Source of the DNA: Spongiimicrobium salis
Lineage (GTDB): Bacteria; Bacteroidota; Bacteroidia; Flavobacteriales; Flavobacteriaceae
Direction: 5' to 3'
Assembly: GCF_043678055.1 (NCBI RefSeq)
Contig: NZ_JBHEQA010000002.1
Location: 1,054,001 to 1,118,000, forward strand
Length of the DNA: 64,000 nucleotides
Shown here: one piece after another, positions 35,472-44,187 of the stretch
How positions within the stretch are numbered: the first letter of the stretch is position 1
How the letters are laid out: every line of letters starts with the position of its first letter
Position numbers and translations under genes: made by a program
Notes under the pieces: model-generated
What the model was told of the DNA's origin: nothing
The model's database searches: none
What the model saw: only the letters and a program-made list of their open reading frames with translations

Positions 35472-36437
35472 TTAATTTTCAATTTTTTCAGCTGGATCAT
35501 TTTCGGGCAAGGTATATTCCTTCTGTTTTTTTCCAAAAACAGATACATTGACATATCGTTTTGGATTGAGACGAAAGTCCTGAAGTAATAAATCCAATTC
35601 TTTGGATGCACTGGTGAGGTTGTCATACAATTCCTTGTCGTTGACCAATTTTCCTAAAGAACCATCCCCTTTTTCGACTTTTACCAACATCTGATTTAGG
35701 TTTCCAATGGTGGTCTGCAAATCTTTCATGGTTTGTACAATACCTGCTTCCGAAATGGAATCGGATAGTTTTGAAAAATTATGGGTCATGTTGTTAATGT
35801 TCATAATAGAACTATCCAACTGACTCTTATTATCTTCCAATAATCCATTTAATGCCGTTGCACTCGCCTGAAAGCTTCTGATCATCTCATTTAAGCCCGT
35901 TATGCTTTCTTTTAAATTCTTTTTGGTATGGTCATCCAAAATATCATTGAAATTGATCAATAAGGAATCGGCATTGGTTACAGCTCCTTCTACCTTCATT
36001 TGTAAAGGTGCCAGGTTTTGCTGTACCAAATCCGTTAGACCAGGTTTTATCATCGAAGTTAAAGTATCTTTGGATTGTGCCATTGGAGCCCCATCCAAAA
36101 CGGGCATAATCTGTATTCCTTTACCTCCAATAATTCCGGTATCGTAGAGTACGGCCTTACTATTCTTGGAAAACTTAAAATTGTTCTCTACCGAAAAAGT
36201 CACTAAAAGTTCTCCAGAAGCATCCTTAAACCTAATATCGTTGACTTTACCGACACTTAAACCATTTATAGATACTTGAGTTCCTGGTTGCAAGCCTCCA
36301 ACGCTCTCATATACAGCATAAAAAGTACGACTGTCATTAAAAATAGGGGTTGATTTAAGATAACTAAATCCTAAAACAAACAGTAGAATACCCCCAATAA
36401 CGATAATCCCTGTTTTAAGCTCTCTAGTTAGTTTCAA
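35472..36437 (-). CDS. MlaD/MCE-domain lipid-transport protein (321 aa)
   Basis: One N-terminal membrane anchor (about 9-26) precedes an MCE domain: FYAVYESVGGLQPGTQVSINGLSVGKV and YDTGIIGGKGIQIMP. The C-terminal half is largely helical and Asn/Ser/Leu-rich (coiled coil), with DLQTTIGNLNQMLVKVEKGDGSLGKL and a final KELDLLLQDFRLNPKRYVN, typical for Bacteroidota. It would form the periplasmic hexamer of a lipid transporter; the permease and ATPase genes are not adjacent. The start is TTG 36437, as no ATG lies in frame ahead of the anchor. Confidence 0.87.
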   Translation of the reverse strand: MKLTRELKTGIIVIGGILLFVLGFSYLKSTPIFNDSRTFYAVYESVGGLQPGTQVSINGLSVGKVNDIRFKDASGELLVTFSVENNFKFSKNSKAVLYDTGIIGGKGIQIMPVLDGAPMAQSKDTLTSMIKPGLTDLVQQNLAPLQMKVEGAVTNADSLLINFNDILDDHTKKNLKESITGLNEMIRSFQASATALNGLLEDNKSQLDSSIMNINNMTHNFSKLSDSISEAGIVQTMKDLQTTIGNLNQMLVKVEKGDGSLGKLVNDKELYDNLTSASKELDLLLQDFRLNPKRYVNVSVFGKKQKEYTLPENDPAEKIEN

Positions 36438-36460
36438 AAGAAGTTATTTTCAATTCCTAA

Positions 36461-36468
36461 CAAAATTA
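36461..36468 (-). promoter_or_regulatory. Possible -7 element (TAATTTTG) for the MCE/Fe-S/PH gene run
   Basis: On the minus strand this reads TAATTTTG, a full TAnnTTTG match, 24 bases before the TTG start at 36437, in the short gap behind the amidase gene. No -33 TTG is present at the usual distance, so support is limited. Confidence 0.33.
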
Positions 36469-36493
36469 GAAATAATTTTTAGAAGAGGGGCTA

Positions 36494-37768
36494 TTAATCA
36501 GAAAGGTATTTCAGTGCCTCCTTTATGGCAATTCGTTCTCCGTCCTTATAGGCCACAATATAGGAGCTTGTATAGCCTTTGACATCTGCATTGGATTTAA
36601 ATAATTTCGCCTGGTTATAGCTATCGGTGCTCCCATACATATACCTAAAAAGGTTTTTATACGGTTCTTTGGACAGTTTATTTAGGCCCTTAAAATTCTC
36701 CGCTTTTAATGGAATTGCTTTGGCGCTAGCCAAAATCTGAACCTTAAAAAGGATGTTGGGCTTGGATTTGGGCGGGGCAATGGTTTTTGTCTCTTTGGAA
36801 CTGTTGCTGCCTTCCTTGTTTTCCTGTTGCGCCTTTTTTTCTTCTTTTACGACGGTTTCCTTGGGTGTCGATATTTCCTCTATTTGAGGCTTGCTTTCTA
36901 TTTCTTCCGATATCCTCTTTTCCTCTTCCTCTACTGCTTCAACAATATCCGGTGCCGTATCCTCTACCCTGGGCGTAGGCAGGTCATTGTCCAATATTCC
37001 TTTCCTATATTCTAATATGGCGTTGGCTATTGCGGTTCCCATTTCCAACTGACCCTTTTTTGAATTTAAATAAGCGCCCTCATTCTTATTGGTCAAAAAA
37101 CCCGTTTCCACCAGTATGCTTGGCATAAAAGTCTGGTGCAAAACAATGAATCCCGCTTGTTTCACCTTGCGATCGTTTCTTTTCAATTTTACAGAAAAAT
37201 TATCCTGCATCATTTTTGCCAATTCAATGCTCTGATTGAGAAATTCTTCCTGCATAATGGTAAGTCCGATTAGGGATTCGGGGGAATCAATATCGTATTT
37301 GGCATATCTACTTTCATAATTATCCTCCAAATAAATTACAGAATTCTCTTTTTTGGCTATTTCAAAGTTTTGTTTGTTGGCGTGGAGTCCTAAAACAAAG
37401 GTTCCAGCGCCATGGGCATTGGAGGTATGCGAATCGCAATGAACGGATACAAAAAGATCGGCATTGGCCTTATTGGCAATCTCGCCACGAACATATAAAT
37501 CAATGAAGGTATCGTCTTTACGGGTATATATTACTTTTATATCGGGATTTTTTTCTAAAATCTTTCCCACCTGCAAGACAATTTTTAAGGCAATATTTTT
37601 TTCCAGATAGCCATTTCCCAAATTTCCGGGATCATGTCCTCCATGTCCAGCATCAAGAACAACAATAAATTTATCATTATCATCATTTTTGGTGTTATTT
37701 TTGCTGAAAGAAAGTAATAGAAAACCCAATACCAAAAAAAGAATGGGGCTAAACCGTTTCATATTCAT
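36494..37768 (-). CDS. N-acetylmuramoyl-L-alanine amidase with C-terminal SPOR-like region (424 aa)
   Basis: Signal peptide MKRFSPILFLVLGFLLLSF is followed by an Amidase_3 domain: VVLDAGHGGHDPGN (zinc His), YLEKNIAL, Glu in the middle, LFVSVHCDSH (zinc His) and SILVETGFLTNKNEG (catalytic Glu). A long Glu/Lys-rich linker (about 265-335) leads to a C-terminal 85-residue domain with FKVQILASAKAI and FRYMYGSTDSYNQAKLF, the Bacteroidota version of a SPOR/peptidoglycan-binding domain. It likely splits septal peptidoglycan. ATG 37768 is chosen; a start at 37834 would run into the divergent LptD-like gene. Confidence 0.88.
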   Translation of the reverse strand: MNMKRFSPILFLVLGFLLLSFSKNNTKNDDNDKFIVVLDAGHGGHDPGNLGNGYLEKNIALKIVLQVGKILEKNPDIKVIYTRKDDTFIDLYVRGEIANKANADLFVSVHCDSHTSNAHGAGTFVLGLHANKQNFEIAKKENSVIYLEDNYESRYAKYDIDSPESLIGLTIMQEEFLNQSIELAKMMQDNFSVKLKRNDRKVKQAGFIVLHQTFMPSILVETGFLTNKNEGAYLNSKKGQLEMGTAIANAILEYRKGILDNDLPTPRVEDTAPDIVEAVEEEEKRISEEIESKPQIEEISTPKETVVKEEKKAQQENKEGSNSSKETKTIAPPKSKPNILFKVQILASAKAIPLKAENFKGLNKLSKEPYKNLFRYMYGSTDSYNQAKLFKSNADVKGYTSSYIVAYKDGERIAIKEALKYLSD

Positions 37769-37863
37769 AATATCTCGCTGTTTCAATGCATCCAATATGG
37801 TTAAATTTATTCTAATGTGCTGCCATGGGAACAAAAAATATATGTAAGTTTGGATTCCATTAT

Positions 37864-40635
37864 ATGATGGGTTGGATTAGACACACTATTACAAAAATAG
37901 GATTTATAGCCTTGCAATCAAATAAACACTCTCTACTTTTCCTATTACTGCTCTTTACCAGCATAGTTTCAGTATCTGCGCAAGAAGGTCGCATAAAACC
38001 TTTACCCATTAAGGCTGTTGAAGATTCTATCGTTGCCCCTACCCTTCCTGTAGATATCATTAAAACTGCTGTTGTCCAGGATAGCGTACAACAAGATACT
38101 GTTCCCAAAAAACAGGGTTTACTTTTGGATAAGATCAAATACAAGGCTAAAGATTATGTAAAAATCAGTCAAAAAGATAAAAAAATCTACCTATATAACG
38201 AAGCTGAAATTTACTATCAGGATACAGAATTGAAGGCGGGAACCATCATTTTGGATTACGAAAAAAATGAAGTCTATGCAGGGCGGATCAAGGATTCTTT
38301 AGGGAATTACTCCCAGCTTCCTAATTTTAAGCAGGGCAATCAAGAAGTAGTACCCGATTCCATTCGTTTCAACTTTACGACTCAAAAAGCGCTGATTTGG
38401 AACTCTAGAACGGAACAAAAAGCTGGTTTAGGTTCTTTGGGAAGTGATGCCATGAAGGTGTATTCCGAGCGCACGAAGAAGGAAAACGACTCTGTATATT
38501 TTTTGGACGAAGGGCGCCTTACCACCTCGCAAGACACGCTTGATCCTGATTATCATATTCGGGTCAGAAAAGCAAAATTGGTTCCTGGAAAAAAAGTCAT
38601 AGCCGGGTACAGCAATCTTTATATTGTAAACGTTCCTACTCCTATAGCCTTGCCTTTTGCTTATTTTCCGTTAACCACAGGGAATACGGCAGGTTTAATT
38701 TTCCCAACCTTTGGAAATGATCCCGACCGGGGCTATTTCTTGCAGGGTGGAGGATATTATTTCCCCTTTAGTGAACATATTGATTTAAGCCTTCAAGGGG
38801 ATTTCTATACCAACGGCAGTTATGGTTTCAGAGGAGAGTCCAATTATGTGAAGCGCTATAAATATCGCGGGAATATTAATTTCAGTTTTGAGAATCTCAT
38901 TACCAGTCAACCCGGTTTTGATGATTTTTCTCGAAGTAGCACCTATAATATTCGAATACGGCATACCCAAGATGCCAAAGCGAGTCCCAATTCCACTTTT
39001 TCTGCATCTGTAAACCTCGGAAGTAGTCAATTTTTTAGAAACTCCCTCCAACAACAGAATTTCAACAATATACAAACAAACACCCTATCCTCATCCATAT
39101 CGTATTCCAGGACTTTTCCCAATTATCCATCGGTACGAACCAGTATTTCGGCAACACACAACCAAAATACCAATACAGGAGTGGTGAATTTAACACTGCC
39201 TACTTTTCAAGCCAGTATGGAGCGGATATTCCCTTTTGCCAAACGGGATGGCATAAAAAAAGGGGCCATACAAAATATCAATTTTCAATATGATGTAAAC
39301 GCCAGTAATAGCATTACCACGAATGAAGATGACTTTTTAACGGGCAGAATGTTCGATAACGCCCGGGTTGGGGCACGTCACCGTATTCCCATAAGCACCA
39401 ACTTTAAGGTGGCCAAATTCTTTAGTGTAACTGCTGGGGGAACCTATGAGGATGTATGGACCTTGGAAACTTTCAACCAAAGATTTGACCCAGATCAAGG
39501 GGTCAATGGTGCTGTAGTCCGGGATACGATCAAGGGATTTGATCGTTTTAACCAATACAATTTCAACCTTAGTGTGGGAACCACCATCTATGGTACTTAT
39601 ACGTTTAAGGAAGGAAAGAAAATTCAGGCCTTACGACACACACTTCGCCCGAGCGTTACCTATGGATACGCGCCTTCTTTTGAGCAGTTTTATGATACTT
39701 TTATCAATGGTGATGGAGAAGAAGTCCAATTTAGTAGATTTCAAGGAACATTGAATGGCGCCCCAAGGTTAACACAGACCAATTCCTTATCCCTTAGTTT
39801 AGCGAATACGTTGGAAGCCAAGGTCATACCCAAGGATTCTACCGCTACCGAACTAAAAAAGGTCAGTATTTTAAATAGCTTTAATGTTACCACCGGCTAT
39901 AATTTTGAAGCGGACTCCCTAAGGATCAGCCCCGTCAATATTTCAGGGGGTACCACCATTTTGAACAACAAGATGTCCATTAACTTTGGCGCCAGTTTAG
40001 ACCCTTATGCCATTAATAACAACGGTCGTAGAATCAACACCTTTAATATTGATAATGGAGGAAGTTTATTTCGTCTTACCAATGCCAGGGCCACGCTCAG
40101 TTACTCCATTAGTAGTAGTGATTTTAACAAAAAACCGGATGATCCGGAGGATAAGGATCCTAATAATACCGAAAATCTGGATAGAGGCATTGATGAGTTT
40201 TTCAGTAATTCCAATGAGTTTGGAAACGACCGGAGAGACTTTTCCACCACAAACGATAGGAACCAGCAAAACGATGGGGATGTAGAAAACCCCTATTATG
40301 AAAACAAACTTCCCTGGGATCTACGAATGAGTTATACCACCTCCTTTACCAATACCAACAGGCAAAATGAATTTACGAACAATTCACTGACCTTTTCTGG
40401 AAACATCAGTTTGTCACCGCGCTGGAGGGTAGGTGTTTCTTCGGGTTATGATATTCGAAACAAAGGTTTTACATTGACTCAGTTTAACTTTCAACGCGAC
40501 CTAAAAAGTTTTACGTTGAGGTTTGATTGGACGCCTTTTGGTCAATTTACCCGCTGGTACTTCTTTATTGGTATAAAGAGCTCCATCCTTAAGGATCTTA
40601 AATGGGAGAACCGAAGTCAACCTGTACGGAGATAG
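37864..40635 (+). CDS. LptD/OstA-like LPS-assembly outer-membrane protein (923 aa)
   Basis: A signal peptide with a long basic lead ends near SVSAQEG. An OstA-type periplasmic domain (about 85-250: VKISQKDKKIYLYNEAEIYYQD, GTIILDYEKNEVYAGRI) is followed by a long beta-barrel of alternating strands ending with LRFDWTPFGQFTRWYFFIGIKSS. This is the Bacteroidota LptD form, which inserts LPS in the outer leaflet. The start may be 37825, 37864 or 37867; the last two leave more room for the divergent amidase promoter. No downstream gene is coupled: ridA starts 69 bases later. Confidence 0.82.
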   Translation: MMGWIRHTITKIGFIALQSNKHSLLFLLLLFTSIVSVSAQEGRIKPLPIKAVEDSIVAPTLPVDIIKTAVVQDSVQQDTVPKKQGLLLDKIKYKAKDYVKISQKDKKIYLYNEAEIYYQDTELKAGTIILDYEKNEVYAGRIKDSLGNYSQLPNFKQGNQEVVPDSIRFNFTTQKALIWNSRTEQKAGLGSLGSDAMKVYSERTKKENDSVYFLDEGRLTTSQDTLDPDYHIRVRKAKLVPGKKVIAGYSNLYIVNVPTPIALPFAYFPLTTGNTAGLIFPTFGNDPDRGYFLQGGGYYFPFSEHIDLSLQGDFYTNGSYGFRGESNYVKRYKYRGNINFSFENLITSQPGFDDFSRSSTYNIRIRHTQDAKASPNSTFSASVNLGSSQFFRNSLQQQNFNNIQTNTLSSSISYSRTFPNYPSVRTSISATHNQNTNTGVVNLTLPTFQASMERIFPFAKRDGIKKGAIQNINFQYDVNASNSITTNEDDFLTGRMFDNARVGARHRIPISTNFKVAKFFSVTAGGTYEDVWTLETFNQRFDPDQGVNGAVVRDTIKGFDRFNQYNFNLSVGTTIYGTYTFKEGKKIQALRHTLRPSVTYGYAPSFEQFYDTFINGDGEEVQFSRFQGTLNGAPRLTQTNSLSLSLANTLEAKVIPKDSTATELKKVSILNSFNVTTGYNFEADSLRISPVNISGGTTILNNKMSINFGASLDPYAINNNGRRINTFNIDNGGSLFRLTNARATLSYSISSSDFNKKPDDPEDKDPNNTENLDRGIDEFFSNSNEFGNDRRDFSTTNDRNQQNDGDVENPYYENKLPWDLRMSYTTSFTNTNRQNEFTNNSLTFSGNISLSPRWRVGVSSGYDIRNKGFTLTQFNFQRDLKSFTLRFDWTPFGQFTRWYFFIGIKSSILKDLKWENRSQPVRR

Positions 40636-40704
40636 TTCTCTATGTTAGAGTACAAAGCGCACGAACATCCAGCTTAAACACTAAAATTAAAATAACGCAA
40701 TAGC

Positions 40705-41088
40705 ATGAAAAAAATAATCACAACATCGAATGCACCCGCTCCGATTGGCCCCTATAACCAAGCTACCTTGAGTGGAAACACTTTGTATATCTCCGGACAG
40801 ATACCTATTGATCCCGCTACGGGAGCATTGGTAGAAGGAGACATTAAAAAAGAAACGCGACAGTCTATGGAAAACCTTAGCGCTATTCTTAAAGCTGCCG
40901 ACATGACCTTTGAAGAGGTGGTTAAATCTACCATCTTCGTAAAGGATATGCATCAATTTGCGGCCATAAATGAAGTTTATGGTGCCTATTTCAACGCAGA
41001 TACTGCTCCTGCCAGGGAAACCGTTGAAGTTGCCAATCTACCCAAGTTTGTCAATGTAGAAATTTCTATGATCGCTGTAAAATCTTAA
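40705..41088 (+). CDS. ridA: RidA family imine deaminase (127 aa)
   Basis: Hydrolyses reactive 2-aminoacrylate and related imines to ketoacids, protecting PLP enzymes. Seen: NAPAPIGPYNQATLSGNTLYISGQIP at the start with the conserved Gly-Pro-Tyr, QSMENLSAILKAADMTFEEVVKSTIFV in the middle and APARETVEVANLPKFVNVEI with the catalytic-site Arg at the end. Length is exactly that of the family. Its stop overlaps that of the convergent kinase gene by four bases, so no separate terminator lies between them. Confidence 0.94.
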   Translation: MKKIITTSNAPAPIGPYNQATLSGNTLYISGQIPIDPATGALVEGDIKKETRQSMENLSAILKAADMTFEEVVKSTIFVKDMHQFAAINEVYGAYFNADTAPARETVEVANLPKFVNVEISMIAVKS

Positions 41089-41936
41089 AGCGTATCTCTA
41101 TGGAATTCCATGAGACCTTCGATAGGTCTTTGACGGATCACCCCTAAGATAAGGTCGTTCCTTTCAATTACCGTAGCCAGTTCGTCCCTTAAATAATGGG
41201 CAATACTCCCTACAAAATTGATCGGGACTTTTGTGGCCAGTTCAAACTGCATAATATAGTTGTTCACAAATTGTTGGAACCCCTTATCGATGACGCCTTT
41301 GCAATAAGGATGCTCCTTGTTTTCTATCATGAAACGGGCAAAGGTTGCCAAATAGGTGTTTGGATTGGGCTGTTTATACAGATGTTCCTTAATATTATCC
41401 GCATCCAGATTGTATTCTTTGGCAAATTTTATACCCAGGGATTGTGGCATTTTATGAAAGTAATAATCCCGCAATAATTTTCGTCCAAAAAAGTTTCCAC
41501 TGCCATCATCCATGAGTATGTATCCTAAAGAAGTTACTTTTTGAAAAAGCTGGTTTCCATCGTAATAACTGCAATTGGATCCTGTTCCCAAAATACAAAT
41601 AATACCTTGGTTACCAATTTTGGTAGTAGAATAGACTGCGGCATAGGTATCTTCTTTCACTTCCGTTTTTGCATTGGGAAAGAAATCACTGAAAATTTCC
41701 TTTAAAAAGGTCTTCATACGATCCGTACCACAACCAGCGCCATAAAAATACAAGTGACTTACCTCTTCCTTGCTCTTAGAGAGCTCAAAATTATTGGCCA
41801 AACGATCTTCTATGACTTCCCGTGTCAAAACCTCCGGGCTAAGTCCTAATGTTTGTGTAAAAAATAACTCTTTCCCGTTATTATCAAGGGCGATCCAATC
41901 TGATTTTGTGGCACCACTATCTACTATCAATATCAT
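41085..41936 (-). CDS. BadF/BadG-type ATPase, probable N-acetylglucosamine kinase-like (283 aa)
   Basis: Actin-fold ATPase: MILIVDSGATKSDWIAL (phosphate 1), LYFYGAGCGTDRM, GIICILGTGSNCSYYDG (phosphate 2/substrate) and INFVGSIAHYLRDELA near the end (adenosine). This fits the Bacteroidota branch of GlcNAc/hexosamine kinases (BadF/BadG/BcrA/BcrD fold). ATG 41936 is preferred to TTG 41942. It is transcribed behind the pfkA-gapA terminator and so needs its own promoter, which was not found in the short gap. Confidence 0.78.
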   Translation of the reverse strand: MILIVDSGATKSDWIALDNNGKELFFTQTLGLSPEVLTREVIEDRLANNFELSKSKEEVSHLYFYGAGCGTDRMKTFLKEIFSDFFPNAKTEVKEDTYAAVYSTTKIGNQGIICILGTGSNCSYYDGNQLFQKVTSLGYILMDDGSGNFFGRKLLRDYYFHKMPQSLGIKFAKEYNLDADNIKEHLYKQPNPNTYLATFARFMIENKEHPYCKGVIDKGFQQFVNNYIMQFELATKVPINFVGSIAHYLRDELATVIERNDLILGVIRQRPIEGLMEFHRDTL

Positions 41937-41946
41937 ACGCAAGGAT

Positions 41947-41990
41947 TAAAAAATAATCCTGAAAACGAACTTATTTGCCCGTTTTCAGGA
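41947..41990 (-). terminator. Rho-independent terminator of the pfkA-gapA operon
   Basis: TCCTGAAAACG (41957-41967) and CGTTTTCAGGA (41980-41990) form a perfect 11-bp stem with a 12-base loop. On the minus strand the stem is followed by TTATTTTTTAA (41956 down to 41947), so it ends transcripts coming from gapA. There is no T-run on the plus side. Confidence 0.82.
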
Positions 41991-42020
41991 AAGATTCCAA
42001 TAATTATATTTTGGTTCGGC

Positions 42021-43022
42021 CTACAAAGTAGAAACGTATTCTGCAATGTCTACCAACTTATTCGAAAAGCCAGCTTCATTATCGTACCAGCTTACTAATT
42101 TAAAAAATTTAGAATTCAATTCGATTCCAGCACCTGCATCAAAAATACTTGTGCGTGCATCGCTTATAAAATCCTGGGATACCACGGCTTCGTCCGTATA
42201 TCCTAAAATTCCTTTTAATTCTCCCTCAGAAGCTGTTTTAAATACTTTTTTCACTTCGTCGTATGAAGTTTCTTTCTCCAAACGAACAGTAAGGTCTACT
42301 ACAGAGACATCTGCGGTAGGCACTCTAAATGCCATTCCGGTTAGCTTGCCTTTCAATTCTGGAATTACTTTAGTAACTGCCACCGCAGCGCCTGTAGAAG
42401 CCGGAATAATATTGAGCATGGCACTACGTCCACCACGATAGTCTTTTCTTGAAGGTCCGTCTACCGTCATTTGCGTTGCCGTAGTAGCATGAACTGTTGT
42501 CATCAAAGCTTCTTCAATACCAAAATTGTCGTTCAATACTTTTGCCAAAGGTGCCAAACAGTTTGTGGTGCAAGAAGCATTGGAAATAATAACATCCGAT
42601 GCTTTAATTTCTTTATGGTTTACTCCCATAACAAACATAGGAGCGTCCTTGGATGGTGCAGAAATCACTACTTTTTTAGCCCCTCCATCAATGTGATATT
42701 GCGCAGTTTCCATAGTAGTGAAGATACCTGTACATTCGGCAACGATATCAGCTCCTACTTCATCCCACTTCAAGTTTTTAGGGTCTCGTTCTGCCGTAAT
42801 ACGTACGCTTTTTCCATTGACGACCAAGTGACCATCTTTAACCTCAACGGTACCATCAAATTTACCGTGTACGGAATCGTATTTCAACAGATACGCCAGA
42901 TGTTCCACATCCAACAGATCATTGATAGCTACCACTTCTACATTATCTCTCTTAATAGTGGTTCTAAAAACCAGTCTACCAATTCTTCCAAACCCGTTAA
43001 TTCCTATTTTTAATTTTGACAT
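42021..43022 (-). CDS. gapA: Glyceraldehyde-3-phosphate dehydrogenase (333 aa)
   Basis: Glycolytic GAPDH: GINGFGRIGRL at 8-17 for NAD, AINDLLD at 32-38, SAPSKDAPMFVMGVN, the catalytic Cys151 in SNASCTTNCLAP and HATTATQMTVDGPSRKDYRGGR. The Leu in NDLLD together with the full set of motifs fits an NAD-using type I enzyme. Length is normal. It follows pfkA by 22 bases and is closed by a strong terminator, so the two make a glycolytic operon. Confidence 0.97.
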   Translation of the reverse strand: MSKLKIGINGFGRIGRLVFRTTIKRDNVEVVAINDLLDVEHLAYLLKYDSVHGKFDGTVEVKDGHLVVNGKSVRITAERDPKNLKWDEVGADIVAECTGIFTTMETAQYHIDGGAKKVVISAPSKDAPMFVMGVNHKEIKASDVIISNASCTTNCLAPLAKVLNDNFGIEEALMTTVHATTATQMTVDGPSRKDYRGGRSAMLNIIPASTGAAVAVTKVIPELKGKLTGMAFRVPTADVSVVDLTVRLEKETSYDEVKKVFKTASEGELKGILGYTDEAVVSQDFISDARTSIFDAGAGIELNSKFFKLVSWYDNEAGFSNKLVDIAEYVSTL

Positions 43023-43044
43023 TTTTCGCTATTTATTATTATAA

Positions 43045-44031
43045 TTATACGGTCATTATATCTGAGACCCTAATAAGTTCTGTATCTATTTCTGTATGCC
43101 CCTTTATGGCCTTATCAATAGGGGTCAATGTTATTTTATTGTCTTGAATCCCTACCATTAAATTGGTTTTTCCTTCTAAAAGCGACTCTACCGCCTTTAC
43201 CCCCATTCGACTGGCCAAGACCCTGTCAAAACAAGAAGGTGTACCTCCGCGTTGCATATGCCCCAAAACGGATACCCGAACATCGTAGATCGGCAAGTGC
43301 TCTTCTACATATTCCTTCAGCTCAAAAACATTCTTTCCGATTTTATCCCCTTCAGCAACAACAACGATACTCGATGATTTTCCGGAAGCCTTACTACGCT
43401 TTAAGGATTCCAGCAAGCGTTCCAATCCTAAGTTTTCCTCTGGAATCAAAATTTCTTCGGCACCGGCTCCAACGCCCACATTAAGGGCAATATGGCCCAC
43501 ATCCCTTCCCATAACCTCAACAAAAAAGAGTCTATTATGGGAACTGGCCGTATCCCTGATTTTATCTATGGCATCTACCACCGTATTCAAGGCCGTATCA
43601 AAACCAAGGGTATAGGTAGTACCAAAAATATCGTTGTCTATTGTTCCTGGAATACCAATAACTGGGAAATTGAATTCTTCGTTGAATTTCATGGCTCCCG
43701 TAAAACTACCATCGCCTCCTATCACCACAAAAGCGTCAATCCCCTCCTTGATCAATTGATCATAGGCTTTTTTCCGTCCTTCTACGGTCATGAACTCTTT
43801 ACACCTGGCAGATTTAAGGATGGTCCCTCCTTTATTGATGATGTTGTTTACACTACGTGCATCCATGGGTTTGAAATCCCCCGCGATCATTCCTTCATAT
43901 CCTCTATATATGGCTACGCATTCCACTTTAAGAAATGCACAAGTACGCACTACAGATCGTATTGCCGCATTCATTCCCGGAGAATCTCCTCCCGAAGTTA
44001 ATACCGCTATTTTTTGTATTTCTGAGCCCAT
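43045..44031 (-). CDS. pfkA: ATP-dependent 6-phosphofructokinase (328 aa)
   Basis: Phosphorylates fructose 6-phosphate. Seen: TSGGDSPGMNAAIR at 12-25, VIGGDGSFTGA at 103-113, IPGTIDNDI at 127-135 with the catalytic Asp in TIDND, VEVMGRDVGHIA and the VSVLGHMQRGG motif. Gly in GGDGS and the length of about 320 residues fit the ATP-dependent, bacterial short form. First gene of the operon with gapA; the promoter and a candidate operator lie in the 156-bp gap behind tamB. Confidence 0.96.
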   Translation of the reverse strand: MGSEIQKIAVLTSGGDSPGMNAAIRSVVRTCAFLKVECVAIYRGYEGMIAGDFKPMDARSVNNIINKGGTILKSARCKEFMTVEGRKKAYDQLIKEGIDAFVVIGGDGSFTGAMKFNEEFNFPVIGIPGTIDNDIFGTTYTLGFDTALNTVVDAIDKIRDTASSHNRLFFVEVMGRDVGHIALNVGVGAGAEEILIPEENLGLERLLESLKRSKASGKSSSIVVVAEGDKIGKNVFELKEYVEEHLPIYDVRVSVLGHMQRGGTPSCFDRVLASRMGVKAVESLLEGKTNLMVGIQDNKITLTPIDKAIKGHTEIDTELIRVSDIMTV

Positions 44032-44092
44032 TTAAATTAGTTTCAAAAGTTAAAACTAGGAAACTTATTTTAAATATAAAGACCTAATTCTT

Positions 44093-44120
44093 CAAAATTA
44101 TGAATCTTAAACGTCTCAAA
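44093..44120 (-). promoter_or_regulatory. Candidate pfkA-gapA promoter (TTTG, 16 bases, TAATTTTG)
   Basis: On the minus strand TTTG (44120-44117) is followed after 16 bases by TAATTTTG (44100-44093), a full -7 match. The predicted transcript start is about 55 bases upstream of the pfkA ATG. Spacing is one base shorter than usual for Flavobacteria. Confidence 0.5.
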
Positions 44121-44130
44121 CGTTTTCGTA
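44119..44130. promoter_or_regulatory. Near-palindromic 12-mer AACGTTTTCGTA upstream of pfkA
   Basis: ACG-TTTT-CGT is an inverted repeat. The same 12 bases occur at 58308-58319 upstream of susC. It touches the candidate -33 element of the pfkA promoter, a suitable place for a regulator. Confidence 0.35.
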
Positions 44131-44163
44131 GAAAAAATTAGTAAAAATTACCGTATTTACTAA
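44131..44163 (-). terminator. Possible terminator of the tamB-like gene
   Basis: TTAGTAAA (44138-44145) and TTTACTAA (44156-44163) are perfect inverted copies with a ten-base loop. On the minus strand the hairpin is followed by TTTTTTC (44137-44131). The stem is AT-rich and therefore weak, but position, 25 bases behind the tamB stop, and T-run fit. Confidence 0.45.
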
Positions 44164-44187
44164 CTATAAGCTAATTACAAAAAGAGC

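Noticed and set aside
40637..40651. CTCTA-tgt-TAGAG hairpin behind the LptD-like gene
   Set aside because: Short stem and no T-run.
42471..44001. Two plus-strand open frames of 169-180 codons
   Set aside because: They are antisense to gapA and pfkA, whose motifs are beyond doubt; the plus frames have no recognisable domain.
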